Assembly: GCA_024276995.1 (NCBI GenBank)
Contig: JAJRWB010000008.1
Coordinates: 1-64,000, forward strand
Direction: 5' to 3'
From: Candidatus Eiseniibacteriota bacterium
GTDB lineage: Bacteria > Orphanbacterota > Orphanbacteria > Orphanbacterales > Orphanbacteraceae
Length of the DNA stretch: 64,000 bases
How positions within the stretch are numbered: position 1 is the first letter of the stretch; the number at the start of each line of letters is the position of its first letter. The position numbers and the translations under genes are program-made. The notes under the pieces were generated by a model, which was not told the origin of the DNA, made no database searches, and saw only the letters and a program-made list of their open reading frames with translations. Below, piece after piece: positions 44,452 to 54,041 of this stretch.

Positions 44452-46590
44452 TTGGCGCGCATTCTCGTCCGGATCGCAGCCGTTCTGTTCCTCGGGTTCG
44501 CCTCCGCGGCCTGGAGCGGCACCGCCGTGCCCCCCTTCGTACCCGGTCCTTCCGGGATGATGCCGCCCGTTCCCTTCCGGCCTTCGGGCGGAACCGTCCG
44601 TGGAAACCGCGCCCCCCAACGCGACCGGCGATCACCGGCGAGCGCCGCGGCAAGAACCGACACGTTCCGCATTGCCGGCGTGATGATCGAATTCGTCGCC
44701 GATTCGAACGGGCCGACGTCGGGCGACGGTACGTTCGGCACGGTGAAAGACGCCAACGAGGTCGTCTTCGGCGGCGTCGAGGATCCCGACCCGTACCGCG
44801 CCGACCACGACGCCGACTATTTCCGCGAACAACTCGCCTACCTTACCCAGTACTACCGGGCGGTGTCGTACGGCCGTCTCGAGATCGAGGCGACGGTGAT
44901 CGACACGGTGTTCACCGCCTCCCGCACGATGGCGTATTACGGCGATAACGACAGCGTGGCGACCCGCCAGCCGATCCTCTTCCGCGAGGCGGTCCTCCTC
45001 GCCGATCCGCTCGTCGATTTTTCGGCGTACGATGCGGTGGTCGTGATCCACGCCGGCGTCGGCGAGGAGACCGACGTTCTCGGCGACTCGCCGGGCGATC
45101 TGTGGACGACGTACTACACGCCGGGCGACCTCGCCGGCGCGCTCGCCGATTCGGGCATGGCCGGCGACTACCCGGGCATCGCCACCGACGACGTCGATTC
45201 GACGGGCGACACGTTCCATGTCCGGGAAGGGGTGCTTCTCCCCGAGACCGAGACGCAGGACGGTTTCGCCCAGTGGCTCCTCGGCGTGGCCGCCCACATG
45301 ACCGGCCGCCTCCTCGGCGCACCCTCTCTCTTCGACCCGACGCCATCAGGCTTTTCCGATTCCCAGGGGATCGGCAACTTCGGGATCATGGGGACGGGGC
45401 TTTGGAACTCGGGGGGCATCCTTCCGCCCCACCCGTGCGCCTGGACGAAGATGCGCCTCGGCTGGATCGATCCTCTGGTGATCCGCCGCGACACCACCAT
45501 CGTTCTTCCTCTGGTGGAAAGGGCCGACTCGCCGGTGAAGGCGCTCCTCATCCCGATCAACGAATCGGAATACTTCCTCCTCGAGAACCGCTACCCCGAC
45601 GAGAACGGCGACGGCGCCTTCAACTTCGACGATGCGAACGGAGACAACCGGCTCGATCTCTATGACGATTCCTACGACGGCGCCGAGTTCGACTGGTCTC
45701 TTCCCGCCGAGGGGAGTATCGACGGCTCGGGAGTGCTCATCTGGCATATCGACGAGGAAAAAATCGCCCGATCGGGAGATTTTCGCGAAGTGAACGAGGT
45801 GAACGCCGACGCCTCCTGGAAGGGGGTCGACCTCGAGGAGGCGGACGGCATCCAGGATCTCGATGTGCGTGCCACGTCGTTCGACAACTTCGGCGGACCG
45901 TACGACGCGTGGTCGACGGCGAACATGTATCTCCAGGACGGCGCGCGGTTCGGCCCCGGGACGAATCCGTCGACGAGCGCGAATTTCGGGGCGTCTACCG
46001 GGATCACCATCGAAGTGAAGAGCGGGCCCGACAGCGTGATGACCGTGACGATCGACTTCCCGGACCACGCTTCCGGCTGGCCGGTGGAGCGCGACGGGGA
46101 AGGGAGGCTCGCCGGACCCGCCGTGCCGGTGGAATTGCCCGGCCGTTCGATCTTCTTCGCCGCGGCGTTCTATGACAGCGGCGCCGGCGAAGGACGGGGC
46201 GACCTGGTCGGTGCCGACGGCACGGAAGCACCCGGATGGCCCGTCGTTCTTCCCGGAAAGCCGTCGTTCTCCCCCGTGTACGGGACGTGGCCCGGCACAG
46301 GCGGCGCCGCGAAACTGATCTTTCCCCTCGCCGACGGGTCGCTCGTCTGGTACGGGACCGACGGCTCCCTGATCGGGTCGCTCCCGGCGCTGCCCGGCAC
46401 GGCGGCGCACTACTGTTCCGGGGGCTCGGTCCTCTCGGGGCTCATCTCCCTGGTGGCCACCGAGGAGAGCACCACGGTGTATCGCCTTTCGGGGACGACC
46501 CGCGAGGAGATCGCCCGTTTCGCCGGGCGCGCCGTCGGGCCCGCCGTGATCGGGCCGAACGTGATTTTCGCCGTCGGGGGGGGGACGTGA
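44452..46590 (+). CDS. Exported M6 (immune inhibitor A)-like protein with degenerate active site, N-terminal part
   Basis: A 712-residue frame starting at TTG 44452 with a signal peptide (VRIAAVLFLGFASAAWS). The layout is that of M6 peptidases: YFREQLAYLTQYYRAVSYG, then the motif region VAAHMTGRLLGAPSLFD and GIMGTGLWNSGG. The expected HExxHxxG reads H282-M-T-G-R286-L-L-G: both the catalytic Glu and the second His are gone, so it should not be a working protease. It is cut by TGA at 46588-46590 right after a nine-G tract (46576-46584); one more G would join it to the frame at 46587, giving about 1,049 residues ending in a FlgD-like domain. Confidence 0.8.
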   Translation: MARILVRIAAVLFLGFASAAWSGTAVPPFVPGPSGMMPPVPFRPSGGTVRGNRAPQRDRRSPASAAARTDTFRIAGVMIEFVADSNGPTSGDGTFGTVKDANEVVFGGVEDPDPYRADHDADYFREQLAYLTQYYRAVSYGRLEIEATVIDTVFTASRTMAYYGDNDSVATRQPILFREAVLLADPLVDFSAYDAVVVIHAGVGEETDVLGDSPGDLWTTYYTPGDLAGALADSGMAGDYPGIATDDVDSTGDTFHVREGVLLPETETQDGFAQWLLGVAAHMTGRLLGAPSLFDPTPSGFSDSQGIGNFGIMGTGLWNSGGILPPHPCAWTKMRLGWIDPLVIRRDTTIVLPLVERADSPVKALLIPINESEYFLLENRYPDENGDGAFNFDDANGDNRLDLYDDSYDGAEFDWSLPAEGSIDGSGVLIWHIDEEKIARSGDFREVNEVNADASWKGVDLEEADGIQDLDVRATSFDNFGGPYDAWSTANMYLQDGARFGPGTNPSTSANFGASTGITIEVKSGPDSVMTVTIDFPDHASGWPVERDGEGRLAGPAVPVELPGRSIFFAAAFYDSGAGEGRGDLVGADGTEAPGWPVVLPGKPSFSPVYGTWPGTGGAAKLIFPLADGSLVWYGTDGSLIGSLPALPGTAAHYCSGGSVLSGLISLVATEESTTVYRLSGTTREEIARFAGRAVGPAVIGPNVIFAVGGGT

Positions 46591-47600
46591 TCGACTGCAC
46601 TTTCGACGGCGATGTGAACTGGATCTTCGCCACCGGAGGGACCCCTCTCGTCCCGGTGCTCGGCATGTCCGTCACGAACCGGCCGGGATCGGAGCCGTCC
46701 CGGTTCGACAACGGCCTCGTCATTCCGTGTGCGGAGGGGACGATCCACCTCCTCGACGAGCGCACCGGCGTACCCGTGCCGGGGAGCCCCGCCGATCTCG
46801 GCGCGCCTCTCACCGGCACGGTCGCCATCGGCGACATCGATCTCGACGGGAATCCCGAAATGGTGATCGCCGCCGAAAACGGGACGATCCACCTGCTGAA
46901 CGGGACGCTCGCCTCTTCGGTGAACTGGCCGATCGTCCTGTCGAGCGGCATCTCCGAGGCGCCTTTCGATCCCGGCTCGGGGAGCGCGGGGATCGGCGAT
47001 TTCGACGACGACGGCGAAATGGAAATCGTAGTCGTCACCACCCATTCGTCGCTCTATCTGTTCGATCCTATCGGGAGAGTCGAGCCCGGTTTTCCCGTTC
47101 CCGCCGCGGGCGCCTCGCCGTACGGTGTCTTCCTCGGAAGGTACGCCGCGGGGGACACGACATTCCTGTTCACGGCGTCGGAAAAGGGGCGGTTCGACGT
47201 TGTGCTCCAGGGCGTTTCATCGAATCCACCGATCGAGTGGAGGGGCTTCCAGAACGGAAACGGTTTTCCCGGCCGGTACCTTCCCGCCGTGGAAGGGAGT
47301 GGCGGCGACGGCGGATCACTCCTCGACGATGCGGAGACGTTCGTCTATCCGAACCAGTCGCGCGCCGGCCGCGCCATCGTGCACTACCGCGTCAGGCGAC
47401 GCTCCACGGTGACCGTCCGCTTCTACGACGTGGCCGGGAATCTCGTGGGAGAGGCGGGGCCGATCGACGCCCCGCCGGAGAGTGCCGAGGTGGTCTGGGA
47501 TACCTCTTCCCTGGCGAGCGGCGTCTACTTCGCCCGGATCGAGGCGGCATCCGCCGGGAGGAGCGATCACCGGTTCCTCACCCTCGCGGTGGAGAGGTGA
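46587..47600 (+). CDS. C-terminal continuation of the M6-like protein (FG-GAP-like repeats and FlgD-like domain)
   Basis: A 337-residue frame whose first usable start is GTG 46587, overlapping the upstream stop as GTGA. It holds beta-propeller-like repeats (VAIGDIDLDGNPEMVIAAEN, GIGDFDDDGEMEIVVVT) and a FlgD-like Ig domain (IVHYRVRRRSTVTVRFYDVAG, ending FLTLAVER). It has no signal peptide, so alone it would stay in the cytoplasm. Domain order says it belongs to the upstream frame: either a G-tract shift (slippage, phase variation or sequence error) or a recent split. The G9 run just before GTG also acts as a Shine-Dalgarno-like stretch. Confidence 0.75.
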   Translation: MIDCTFDGDVNWIFATGGTPLVPVLGMSVTNRPGSEPSRFDNGLVIPCAEGTIHLLDERTGVPVPGSPADLGAPLTGTVAIGDIDLDGNPEMVIAAENGTIHLLNGTLASSVNWPIVLSSGISEAPFDPGSGSAGIGDFDDDGEMEIVVVTTHSSLYLFDPIGRVEPGFPVPAAGASPYGVFLGRYAAGDTTFLFTASEKGRFDVVLQGVSSNPPIEWRGFQNGNGFPGRYLPAVEGSGGDGGSLLDDAETFVYPNQSRAGRAIVHYRVRRRSTVTVRFYDVAGNLVGEAGPIDAPPESAEVVWDTSSLASGVYFARIEAASAGRSDHRFLTLAVER

Positions 47601-47664
47601 AGGCCCCTTGCCGGTGGACGATAAGGAAGGTAGAATGGTCCACGTGCGCCGCGAAGGGAACAGA

Positions 47665-48591
47665 ATGATTTCTCCGAAAACCGCGATCCTCCTCGCGGTG
47701 TCGCTCTTTCTTCCGCTGTCGCCGGTGTCGGCGGAACGGATCGGCATGCGGTCGCTCCTCGTCGAACCGGGCGTGACGGCGTCGGCCATGGGGAACGCGT
47801 ACACCGCGGTGGCCGACGATCCGAGCGCGCTTTACTGGAACGTCGCCGGACTCGTCCAGGGAACTCCCGGCGAGGAACTCCTCTTCGCTCACACCGAGTG
47901 GTTTCTCGATGTTCGGCAGGAGTACGCCGTGGCGGTGCGCCGCCGTTCGCGCGACGCTTTCGCCGCCGGCATAAGCGGTTTCTATCTCGGCGGTATCGAA
48001 CGGCGCGAGTCGACGGCGGACGCGGAGCCCCTCGGCGATTTCGGGTACTACGACATCGTTGTACCGATCGCGTACGCCCGTTCTTTCGGACCGGTGGCCG
48101 GCGGGATCGCCGTCAAGCCGTGGTACTCGAAGATCGACAGGGAATCGGCCAACGGGATCGGTCTCGATCTGGGAGTTCTCTACCACGCGCCGGTGGAGAA
48201 CCTCCGCTTCGGCGCGGCGCTGGCGAACCTCTCCTCGAAGGGGGATTTTCCCGGGAACGATCCTTATTTCCTGAGTGAAACGTTCTCCCTCCCCACCGAG
48301 TTTCGCGTTGGCGCGTCGTACCGCTTTCCTGTGGCCGACCGGGTCTTCCTCCTTCTTTCCGCGCAGCTGCGCAACATTCGCGGCGAGGAGGGGAGGGGAG
48401 ATTTCGGCGGGGATCTCCGGATCCACCACGATTTCTCGTTCCGTTTCGGCTACAAGGCGGGATACGAACTGGAGAGCTGGTCGTTCGGGTTCGCCGCGCG
48501 GAAGGGATACTATACGATCCAGTACGCCGCCGTTCCCTTCTCATCCGACTTCGGAACGAGCCACCGCTTCGCCGTCGTGTTCGGGCGCTGA
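47665..48591 (+). CDS. PorV/PorQ-like outer-membrane barrel protein
   Basis: A 308-residue barrel with signal peptide (KTAILLAVSLFLPLSPVSA) and the family start LLVEPGVTASAMGNAYTAVA, then DDPSALYWNVAGLV, seen in PorV/PorQ proteins (UPF0164). These carry cargo or attach type IX-secreted proteins in Bacteroidota. An ATG at 47635 with AAGGAAGG is an equally possible start adding 10 residues. It follows the FlgD-tailed M6-like gene after 64 nt and probably shares its transcript, which fits a cargo-handling role; that link is inference. Confidence 0.82.
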   Translation: MISPKTAILLAVSLFLPLSPVSAERIGMRSLLVEPGVTASAMGNAYTAVADDPSALYWNVAGLVQGTPGEELLFAHTEWFLDVRQEYAVAVRRRSRDAFAAGISGFYLGGIERRESTADAEPLGDFGYYDIVVPIAYARSFGPVAGGIAVKPWYSKIDRESANGIGLDLGVLYHAPVENLRFGAALANLSSKGDFPGNDPYFLSETFSLPTEFRVGASYRFPVADRVFLLLSAQLRNIRGEEGRGDFGGDLRIHHDFSFRFGYKAGYELESWSFGFAARKGYYTIQYAAVPFSSDFGTSHRFAVVFGR

Positions 48592-48597
48592 GCCGCC

Positions 48598-49365
48598 CTA
48601 CTCTTCTTCCGCTTCGAAACGACCGAGACGGAATCGTCCCCCCTCGAACTCGGCGTAGGTGAACGCGTCGATCCAGTCGCCCAGCATGATGCATTCCTCC
48701 TTCCCGTAGCGAAGGTGGTCGGCGTAGTGGATGTGTCCCATCACGACGGCGTCGTACCCTTCCCGGAAGCGCGAGCGGATCGCCGCGTCGAGCGTCCGGT
48801 TGAGCACGAATTTCTTCTGCGTCGAGTAGCCGCGGCTGACGTGGGACGCCCACCGGGCGAGAGGGATCCCGAGATCGGGATGGATCCAATGGAAGAGTCC
48901 GATGGCGAGACGACTGCGCACCATGCGCCGGAGAAACCGGTAGCCCGAATCGTGACCGGCGGTCATCTCGTCTCCGTGGGTGACGTAGATCCGCCGCCCT
49001 TCCATCTCGAGGGTCACCGGCTCGTGGCTCACCCGGATGCCGACGGTTCGGCGGAAAAAGTCGCCGATCCAGTAGTCGTGGTTCCCCGCGATGTACCACA
49101 CGTCCATGCCGTCGCGGGCGAGGGCGGCCACCTCGGCAAGAATCGGCACGTGGGTCTTGGGGAGAACCTGGCGGTATTCGAACCAGAAATCGAACAGGTC
49201 GCCCACGATATAGAGCGTTCGGGCGCGCCGGCGCGCGAAGCGGAGGAAGCGGAGGAAGCGGTCGACCCGGTCCCGTTCGGAAGCCTCGCCCTCGTCGCCG
49301 AAGTGGGCGTCCGATACGAAAAGGATCCGCCCCTCCGTGTCGTGTTTGTTCCGCTGGGATGTCAA
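48598..49365 (-). CDS. UDP-2,3-diacylglucosamine pyrophosphatase-like (LpxH-like) metallophosphoesterase
   Basis: A 255-residue calcineurin-like phosphoesterase. Metal motifs in order: SDAHFGD, VGDLFDFWFEY, AGNHDYW, THGDEM and MGHIHYADH; the GDLFDFW segment is typical of LpxH-type enzymes, which cleave UDP-diacylglucosamine to lipid X in lipid A synthesis at the inner membrane. GNHD replaces the GNRD of E. coli LpxH, as in the LpxH2-like group. No ATG lies before the first metal motif; the TTG at 49365 is chosen, with a poor SD. It converges with the PorV-like gene, leaving 6 nt. Confidence 0.82.
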   Translation of the reverse strand: MTSQRNKHDTEGRILFVSDAHFGDEGEASERDRVDRFLRFLRFARRRARTLYIVGDLFDFWFEYRQVLPKTHVPILAEVAALARDGMDVWYIAGNHDYWIGDFFRRTVGIRVSHEPVTLEMEGRRIYVTHGDEMTAGHDSGYRFLRRMVRSRLAIGLFHWIHPDLGIPLARWASHVSRGYSTQKKFVLNRTLDAAIRSRFREGYDAVVMGHIHYADHLRYGKEECIMLGDWIDAFTYAEFEGGRFRLGRFEAEEE

Positions 49366-49464
49366 TTTCTGCCCGTCATGGTTCGGGGCATGGTAGCATT
49401 GCCCCACGCCCCGCCGCAACGGGATTCGCGGCCGACGCGCCGCGGGCGGGGGAGGAGGAGAACG

Positions 49465-49935
49465 ATGATGGAAGAGAAGACGGAAGCCGCTGAAAGCGCG
49501 CCGGGGAAGATGGAAGCCGCCGAAAGCGCGCCGCCCGCCGATGAGCCGCGACCGGAGGAGAAACCCGCCGGGACGGAGAGGGAGTTCTCCCGCGAAGTAC
49601 CGCCGCCCGACGATCCGACGATCTGGACGAAGGTTCGCAAGGGGCTGGCCGAGGGGTACCATTTCGCCGCCGACAAGACCGATGTCTACGCCAGGATCGG
49701 GAAACGGCGGATCGCGATCATCGGAATCAACCGGAACATCGAACGGTGCTTCAACGAACTGGGCGAAAAGGTCTACAATCTCCTCGCCGCCGGCGGCGAA
49801 GGCGCCCTCGCGGACGATCTCGCGGTGAAGGAGCTGTACGGAAAGATCAGGGCCCTGGAGGAGGACCTCACCGCCCGGGAGGCGGAGATCGAGCAGATCC
49901 TGCAGGAGAGCCGCCGGGTCGACGAAAAGGAATGA
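49465..49935 (+). CDS. Hypothetical acidic protein with coiled-coil C-terminus
   Basis: A 156-residue cytosolic protein with a good SD (GGAGGAGGAG). Residues 1-50 are low-complexity (Glu, Pro, Ala) and contain a tandem 13-residue repeat (EAAESAPGK and EAAESAPPA). Residues 50-110 are more ordered (RKGLAEGYHFAADKTDVYAR, NIERCFNELGEKVYNLL), and residues 115-155 are a charged coiled coil (YGKIRALEEDLTAREAEIEQ). I do not recognise a family. It lies 28 nt before the HtrA-like protease and may be co-transcribed with it. Confidence 0.7.
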   Translation: MMEEKTEAAESAPGKMEAAESAPPADEPRPEEKPAGTEREFSREVPPPDDPTIWTKVRKGLAEGYHFAADKTDVYARIGKRRIAIIGINRNIERCFNELGEKVYNLLAAGGEGALADDLAVKELYGKIRALEEDLTAREAEIEQILQESRRVDEKE

Positions 49936-49963
49936 ACCGGTCGAACAGGGGGAAGGGCGGAAG

Positions 49964-51388
49964 ATGAACGGACAGACGAACACGGGACATATCACGGGTC
50001 GCGCCGCCGTCCGGATCGTCGCGGTGCTTTCGGCGCTGCCGATCCTTTTCGTGCCGGGCGATGCCCGACCGGCGCCTTCCACATTCGAGTCCCCCTTCGT
50101 TTCGGTGGCGGAGAAGGTGCGTCCCGCCGTGGTGAACGTCAACACCCGCAAGACGTTCGACCATCCTCCCGTGGAAGGAAAAGATCCGTTCCACGACCTC
50201 ATCCCGCGAGGCGAGGGGGACGAGTTCCAGTACCCCTCGTCGGCGTCCGGTTTCGTCTTCGACCGTTCCGGCTACGTGATGACCAACAACCACGTCGTAC
50301 GCGACGCCGAGGAGATCAAGCTCCAGTTCATGGATGGTTCCGAGTACGGCGCGGAAGTAGTGGGCATCGATCCGAGTACCGACGTCGCGGTGCTCCGGAT
50401 CCTGGGGAAGGGCGACTTCCCCACCGCCGAACTGGGCGATTCCGATTCGATCCGGGTAGGGGACTGGGCGATCGCCGTGGGGAACCCGTTCGGTTATCTC
50501 GGCGGCAGCGTCACCGTGGGGGTGATCAGCGCCCTCGGCAGGAAGGATCTCGACATCATGGGTGGGGCGCCGGCGTACCAGAACTTCATCCAAACCGACG
50601 CGTCGATCAACTTCGGCAACTCGGGCGGCCCGCTGGTGAACATCCACGGCGAGGTGATCGGCATCAACACCGCGGTGAACCCTTCCGGCCAGGGGATCAG
50701 TTTCGCCATCCCGATGAACCTCGCGCTGCGCATCGCCCGCCAGCTGATCGACAACGGGAAGGTGACCCGCGCGTACCTGGGGATCTATCCCCAGCAGCTC
50801 ACCGCCGACCTCGCCGAGGGGAAGGGGATCGAAGTGAGCGATGGGATTCTCGTGGGACAAGTGATCCCCGATACCCCCGCCGAGGAGGGGGGGATCGTGC
50901 GGGGTGACGTGATCCTTGCGTTCGACGGAAAGAACATGTCCGACGTGAATGAATTCAGAATGTACGTCGCCGAGCAGGAGGTCGGGCGCGCCGTCGATGT
51001 CGATCTGCTCAGGGACGGCGAGAGGATGAGCCTCTCGGTGATTCTCGCCGAACGACCCGACATCGCCGCCGCCGAGCCGCCGCGCGAAGAAAAGGAGCTG
51101 TGGCTCGGTCTCGATGTGAGCGAGCCGTCGGACGAGCCGGAGATCTCGGCGAACCTGGAACTCGACGGTCTCGAGGGGGTGCTCGTTCTGTCGGTCATCC
51201 CGGGGAGCGCCGCCGACCGCGCCGGCATCGAAGCGGGCGACCTGATCCAGGAAATCGACGACGAAACGGTGAACGGCATGGACGATTTTTTGCGAATTCG
51301 GGGGCTCAATCCCGACAGGAATAAGCCGATAATCATGTTAGTGAGGCACCGGGGATACACCCGCTATCTCGCGGTGCGCCTCGACTAA
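49964..51388 (+). CDS. HtrA/DegP-type periplasmic serine protease with two PDZ domains
   Basis: A 474-residue exported trypsin-like protease. The N-terminal signal (VRIVAVLSALPILFVPGDA) is followed by the protease domain with His110 (MTNNHVV), Asp140 (STDVAVL) and Ser220 (GNSGGPL), then two PDZ domains (residues about 260-355 and 370-470, with RAYLGIYPQQL and SVIPGSAADRAGIEAGD). It degrades or refolds damaged envelope proteins, as DegP/DegQ do. Length and domain order match DegP/DegQ. It is followed by a 252-nt gap with its own promoter for the M23 gene. Confidence 0.95.
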   Translation: MNGQTNTGHITGRAAVRIVAVLSALPILFVPGDARPAPSTFESPFVSVAEKVRPAVVNVNTRKTFDHPPVEGKDPFHDLIPRGEGDEFQYPSSASGFVFDRSGYVMTNNHVVRDAEEIKLQFMDGSEYGAEVVGIDPSTDVAVLRILGKGDFPTAELGDSDSIRVGDWAIAVGNPFGYLGGSVTVGVISALGRKDLDIMGGAPAYQNFIQTDASINFGNSGGPLVNIHGEVIGINTAVNPSGQGISFAIPMNLALRIARQLIDNGKVTRAYLGIYPQQLTADLAEGKGIEVSDGILVGQVIPDTPAEEGGIVRGDVILAFDGKNMSDVNEFRMYVAEQEVGRAVDVDLLRDGERMSLSVILAERPDIAAAEPPREEKELWLGLDVSEPSDEPEISANLELDGLEGVLVLSVIPGSAADRAGIEAGDLIQEIDDETVNGMDDFLRIRGLNPDRNKPIIMLVRHRGYTRYLAVRLD

Positions 51389-51562
51389 GGGGATGAGGGG
51401 TGCGGAAGGGGGGCCCGCCGTCATGACACCACCACCCAATGCGGTATCGATCGGGTCCGATCACCATATATGGGGATCAGCCCGGCGGCACACCGATCGT
51501 GGTGTTTTGTCAACCAATTAGAATACAAGGAGTTGCGTGGGAGGAACGGGGGAGGAAATCCC

Positions 51563-51591
51563 TTGACACCGCGCGGAGGGTTCGTTAGTTT
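51563..51591 (+). promoter_or_regulatory. Predicted sigma-70 promoter of the M23 peptidase gene
   Basis: -35 TTGACA (perfect, 51563-51568), 17-nt spacer and -10 TAGTTT (51586-51591), 49 nt before the ATG at 51641. The rest of the 252-nt gap holds no clear feature. Confidence 0.5.
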
Positions 51592-51640
51592 TGGCTCGGT
51601 TCATCGTGGAACGGCTCTGAAACGATTGGAGTGATCGCCT

Positions 51641-52606
51641 ATGGCGGCGAAGTGGCTCGACACATTCATCACGGACCGAATCACGATCATGGTGGTGCCC
51701 CGCGCCAACCGGGGAATCCGGTCGTATCGGATTCCGGTCGGGGTGATCTACGGAGTCTTCCTCGTTTTCTTCGTTACCCTTTTCACTTCGGGCAGCGCCG
51801 TGATGCGCGCCGGCGAGCTGAGCCGGCAGAAAGAGGAAGTGGCGAGGTTGAACCGCGAGAATACGCACCTCCAGGGTGAACTGACGATGGTGCGTGGAAG
51901 GATGGAGGAGGCGGCGACCAGCCTTGCGAAACTGCTCCGTTTCGAAGAGGAGATCCGGATCGTGGCCGACCTCGAGGAGATCGATCCCGATACGCGGGAA
52001 GTCGGTATCGGCGGTCCCGTGATCTCCGGTCCCGCCGACGTGATCGAGTGGAACCGTCCCGCCGAAGGGACGTTTCGGGAACTGGAAGATACGCGCAAGG
52101 ACGTGGAGACCCTCGCCCGGCAGGCCCGCCTGCTCGATGAGAGTTTTCACGACGTCTATCGTGTGTTGAGCGAGAAGAAGGACCAGCTCGCCCGTACGCC
52201 GTCGATCCTCCCGGTGGAGAATTCGTGGATCACCGACCGCTTCGGTTACAGGAAGGATCCTTTCACCGGGAAGCGGCGGATGCACTACGGGCTCGATATC
52301 TCCGCAAGGCGCGGCGAACCGATCGTGGCGACCGCCGACGGCGTCGTGAAGAGCGCCGGGCGGAAGGGGAATTTCGGTCTCGAGGTGGAAATCGATCATG
52401 GCGACGGCATGATGACGCGTTACGGTCACGCGAACCAGCTCTTCGTCAAGAGGGGACAGAAAGTGGTGCGCGGCCAGGTGATCGCCACCGTCGGCATGTC
52501 GGGACGGGCGACCGCTCCCCACCTTCACTACGAAGTGCGCATCGACGATCGCTGTGTCAACCCGCTCGACTATATTCTCACCGCCGATCTTCACCGGCGC
52601 TCCTGA
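51641..52606 (+). CDS. M23-family (LytM/MepM-like) cell-wall peptidase
   Basis: A 321-residue membrane-anchored protein. A TM segment (IPVGVIYGVFLVFFVTLFTSG) follows a short basic N-terminus; residues about 65-110 are a coiled coil (LSRQKEEVARLNRENTHLQG), as in MepM and EnvC. The C-terminal M23 domain has zinc ligands in RRMHYGLDIS (H-x3-D) and PHLHYEV (H-x-H). It cuts peptide crosslinks in peptidoglycan or, if inactive, activates amidases. The ligands are intact here. The next gene is an AmiC-like amidase, its likely functional partner. Confidence 0.93.
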   Translation: MAAKWLDTFITDRITIMVVPRANRGIRSYRIPVGVIYGVFLVFFVTLFTSGSAVMRAGELSRQKEEVARLNRENTHLQGELTMVRGRMEEAATSLAKLLRFEEEIRIVADLEEIDPDTREVGIGGPVISGPADVIEWNRPAEGTFRELEDTRKDVETLARQARLLDESFHDVYRVLSEKKDQLARTPSILPVENSWITDRFGYRKDPFTGKRRMHYGLDISARRGEPIVATADGVVKSAGRKGNFGLEVEIDHGDGMMTRYGHANQLFVKRGQKVVRGQVIATVGMSGRATAPHLHYEVRIDDRCVNPLDYILTADLHRRS

Positions 52607-52765
52607 GTGATCGTACCGGCTCCGCCCGAACCGCGCGGCGCGGATCTCCCGACCGCCCCTTGACGGTCACCCCGCCGGTCTGGCACACTCCGGTCTGGTT
52701 CTGCAGCCCGGGGGGAAGGCCGGCGCCGGCGCTCCCCGCCCGTTACGCGGCGGAGGATTCGAGAG

Positions 52766-54040
52766 GTGTCACTGGCTCACATCAAGAGGCTCTCGCTCGT
52801 CTTCATCGGACTCGCCCTCTTCTCTCTCCCGGCCTCGGCCGACCTGCTCCTGAAGAACATTCGTTTCTGGACCGCCCCCGACCACACCCGCGTGGTGGTC
52901 GATGCGAGTGGAAAGCCGGCTTTCGCCCACAGGGTGCTCGCCCACCCCGACCGGATCGCCGTCGACGTGGCGTCGGCGCGGTTCCAAGGGAGCACGAGGA
53001 GGATCAGCGTAGAGGACGGTCTCGTCAGCGCGATACGGCTGAACGAGCTGCGAAGTGGAAAGGCGCAGGTGGTTCTCGACCTGACCGGCTCGGCGCGCTA
53101 CCAGGTGTTCACCCTCGATCCGGTGGGAGAAAAGCCGGAGCGGCTCGTGATCGATGTCTTTCGCGACGCCGCGCGCTTCCCCGCTCCGGGGGAACGGCCG
53201 GAGGGAGTCAGGCGGGTGGTGATCGATGCGGGACATGGTGGGGAGGATCCGGGCGCCATCGGCCTGCACCGGCTCCGCGAGAAGGACCTCACCCTCGACA
53301 TCGCGCGGCGTCTCGGGAAGAAGATCGACGCGATCCCCGGTTTCGAGGCGGTGTTCACCCGCGACGGCGACTACTTTATTTCTCTTAAGAACCGGTCGCG
53401 CATCGCCCGCGAAAAGAAGGGCGATCTCTTCGTCAGCATCCACGCGAACTCCGCCCGCGCCCGGAGCGCCGCCGGATTCGAGATCTTCTTTCTATCCCTC
53501 TCCGGCGCCACCGACAAGATGGCCCGCGCCCTGGCGAACAAGGAGAACGCCGCCGACCTGATCGGCGGGGTCTCCCCCTCCACCGAGGACGAGGTCCTCT
53601 CCATACTGTTCGACTATCTCCAGGAAGAGGGGATGAGCCGGAGCGCCGTGCTGGCGGAGCAAATCTACAAGCGGTTCGAAAAAGACAGAAGTATCAACAC
53701 ACGAAACGTGAAGCAGGCGGGCTTCGCCGTGCTCAAGTCGATGCAGATGCCCGCCGTGCTCGTGGAAGTCGGTTTTCTGACGAACCGGACCGACGCGGCG
53801 CGCCTCAAGGAGGAATCGTACAGGGACCGGCTCGCAGGATACCTCGCCGACGGGATCCGGGAGTACGCCTCCCGCGCGGGCGGGAACGGCCGGGGGGTGA
53901 GATACCATATCGTCCGGAGCGGGGAGACCGCGTGGAGCATCGCGAGCCGCTACCGCGTTCCCGTGGAGGATCTCTTGAAGCTCAACGATCTCGGACGGAA
54001 CACGGTCCTGCTGGTGGGCCAGAAACTGCGGATCAACTGA
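52766..54040 (+). CDS. N-acetylmuramoyl-L-alanine amidase (AMIN, Amidase_3, LysM)
   Basis: A 424-residue exported amidase starting at GTG 52766 after GGAGG. Signal peptide (RLSLVFIGLALFSLPASA), AMIN domain (residues 25-135, IRFWTAPDHTRVVVDASG), Amidase_3 domain (VVIDAGHGGEDPGA, the Zn-ligand Glu in GEDPG; FVSIHANSARA; VLVEVGFLTN) and a LysM repeat (YHIVRSGETAWSIASRY) at the C-terminus. It removes the stem peptide from muramic acid during cell separation. AMIN plus LysM point to septal peptidoglycan targeting. It may be switched on by the M23 protein encoded just upstream. Confidence 0.95.
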   Translation: MSLAHIKRLSLVFIGLALFSLPASADLLLKNIRFWTAPDHTRVVVDASGKPAFAHRVLAHPDRIAVDVASARFQGSTRRISVEDGLVSAIRLNELRSGKAQVVLDLTGSARYQVFTLDPVGEKPERLVIDVFRDAARFPAPGERPEGVRRVVIDAGHGGEDPGAIGLHRLREKDLTLDIARRLGKKIDAIPGFEAVFTRDGDYFISLKNRSRIAREKKGDLFVSIHANSARARSAAGFEIFFLSLSGATDKMARALANKENAADLIGGVSPSTEDEVLSILFDYLQEEGMSRSAVLAEQIYKRFEKDRSINTRNVKQAGFAVLKSMQMPAVLVEVGFLTNRTDAARLKEESYRDRLAGYLADGIREYASRAGGNGRGVRYHIVRSGETAWSIASRYRVPVEDLLKLNDLGRNTVLLVGQKLRIN

Positions 54041-54041
54041 G

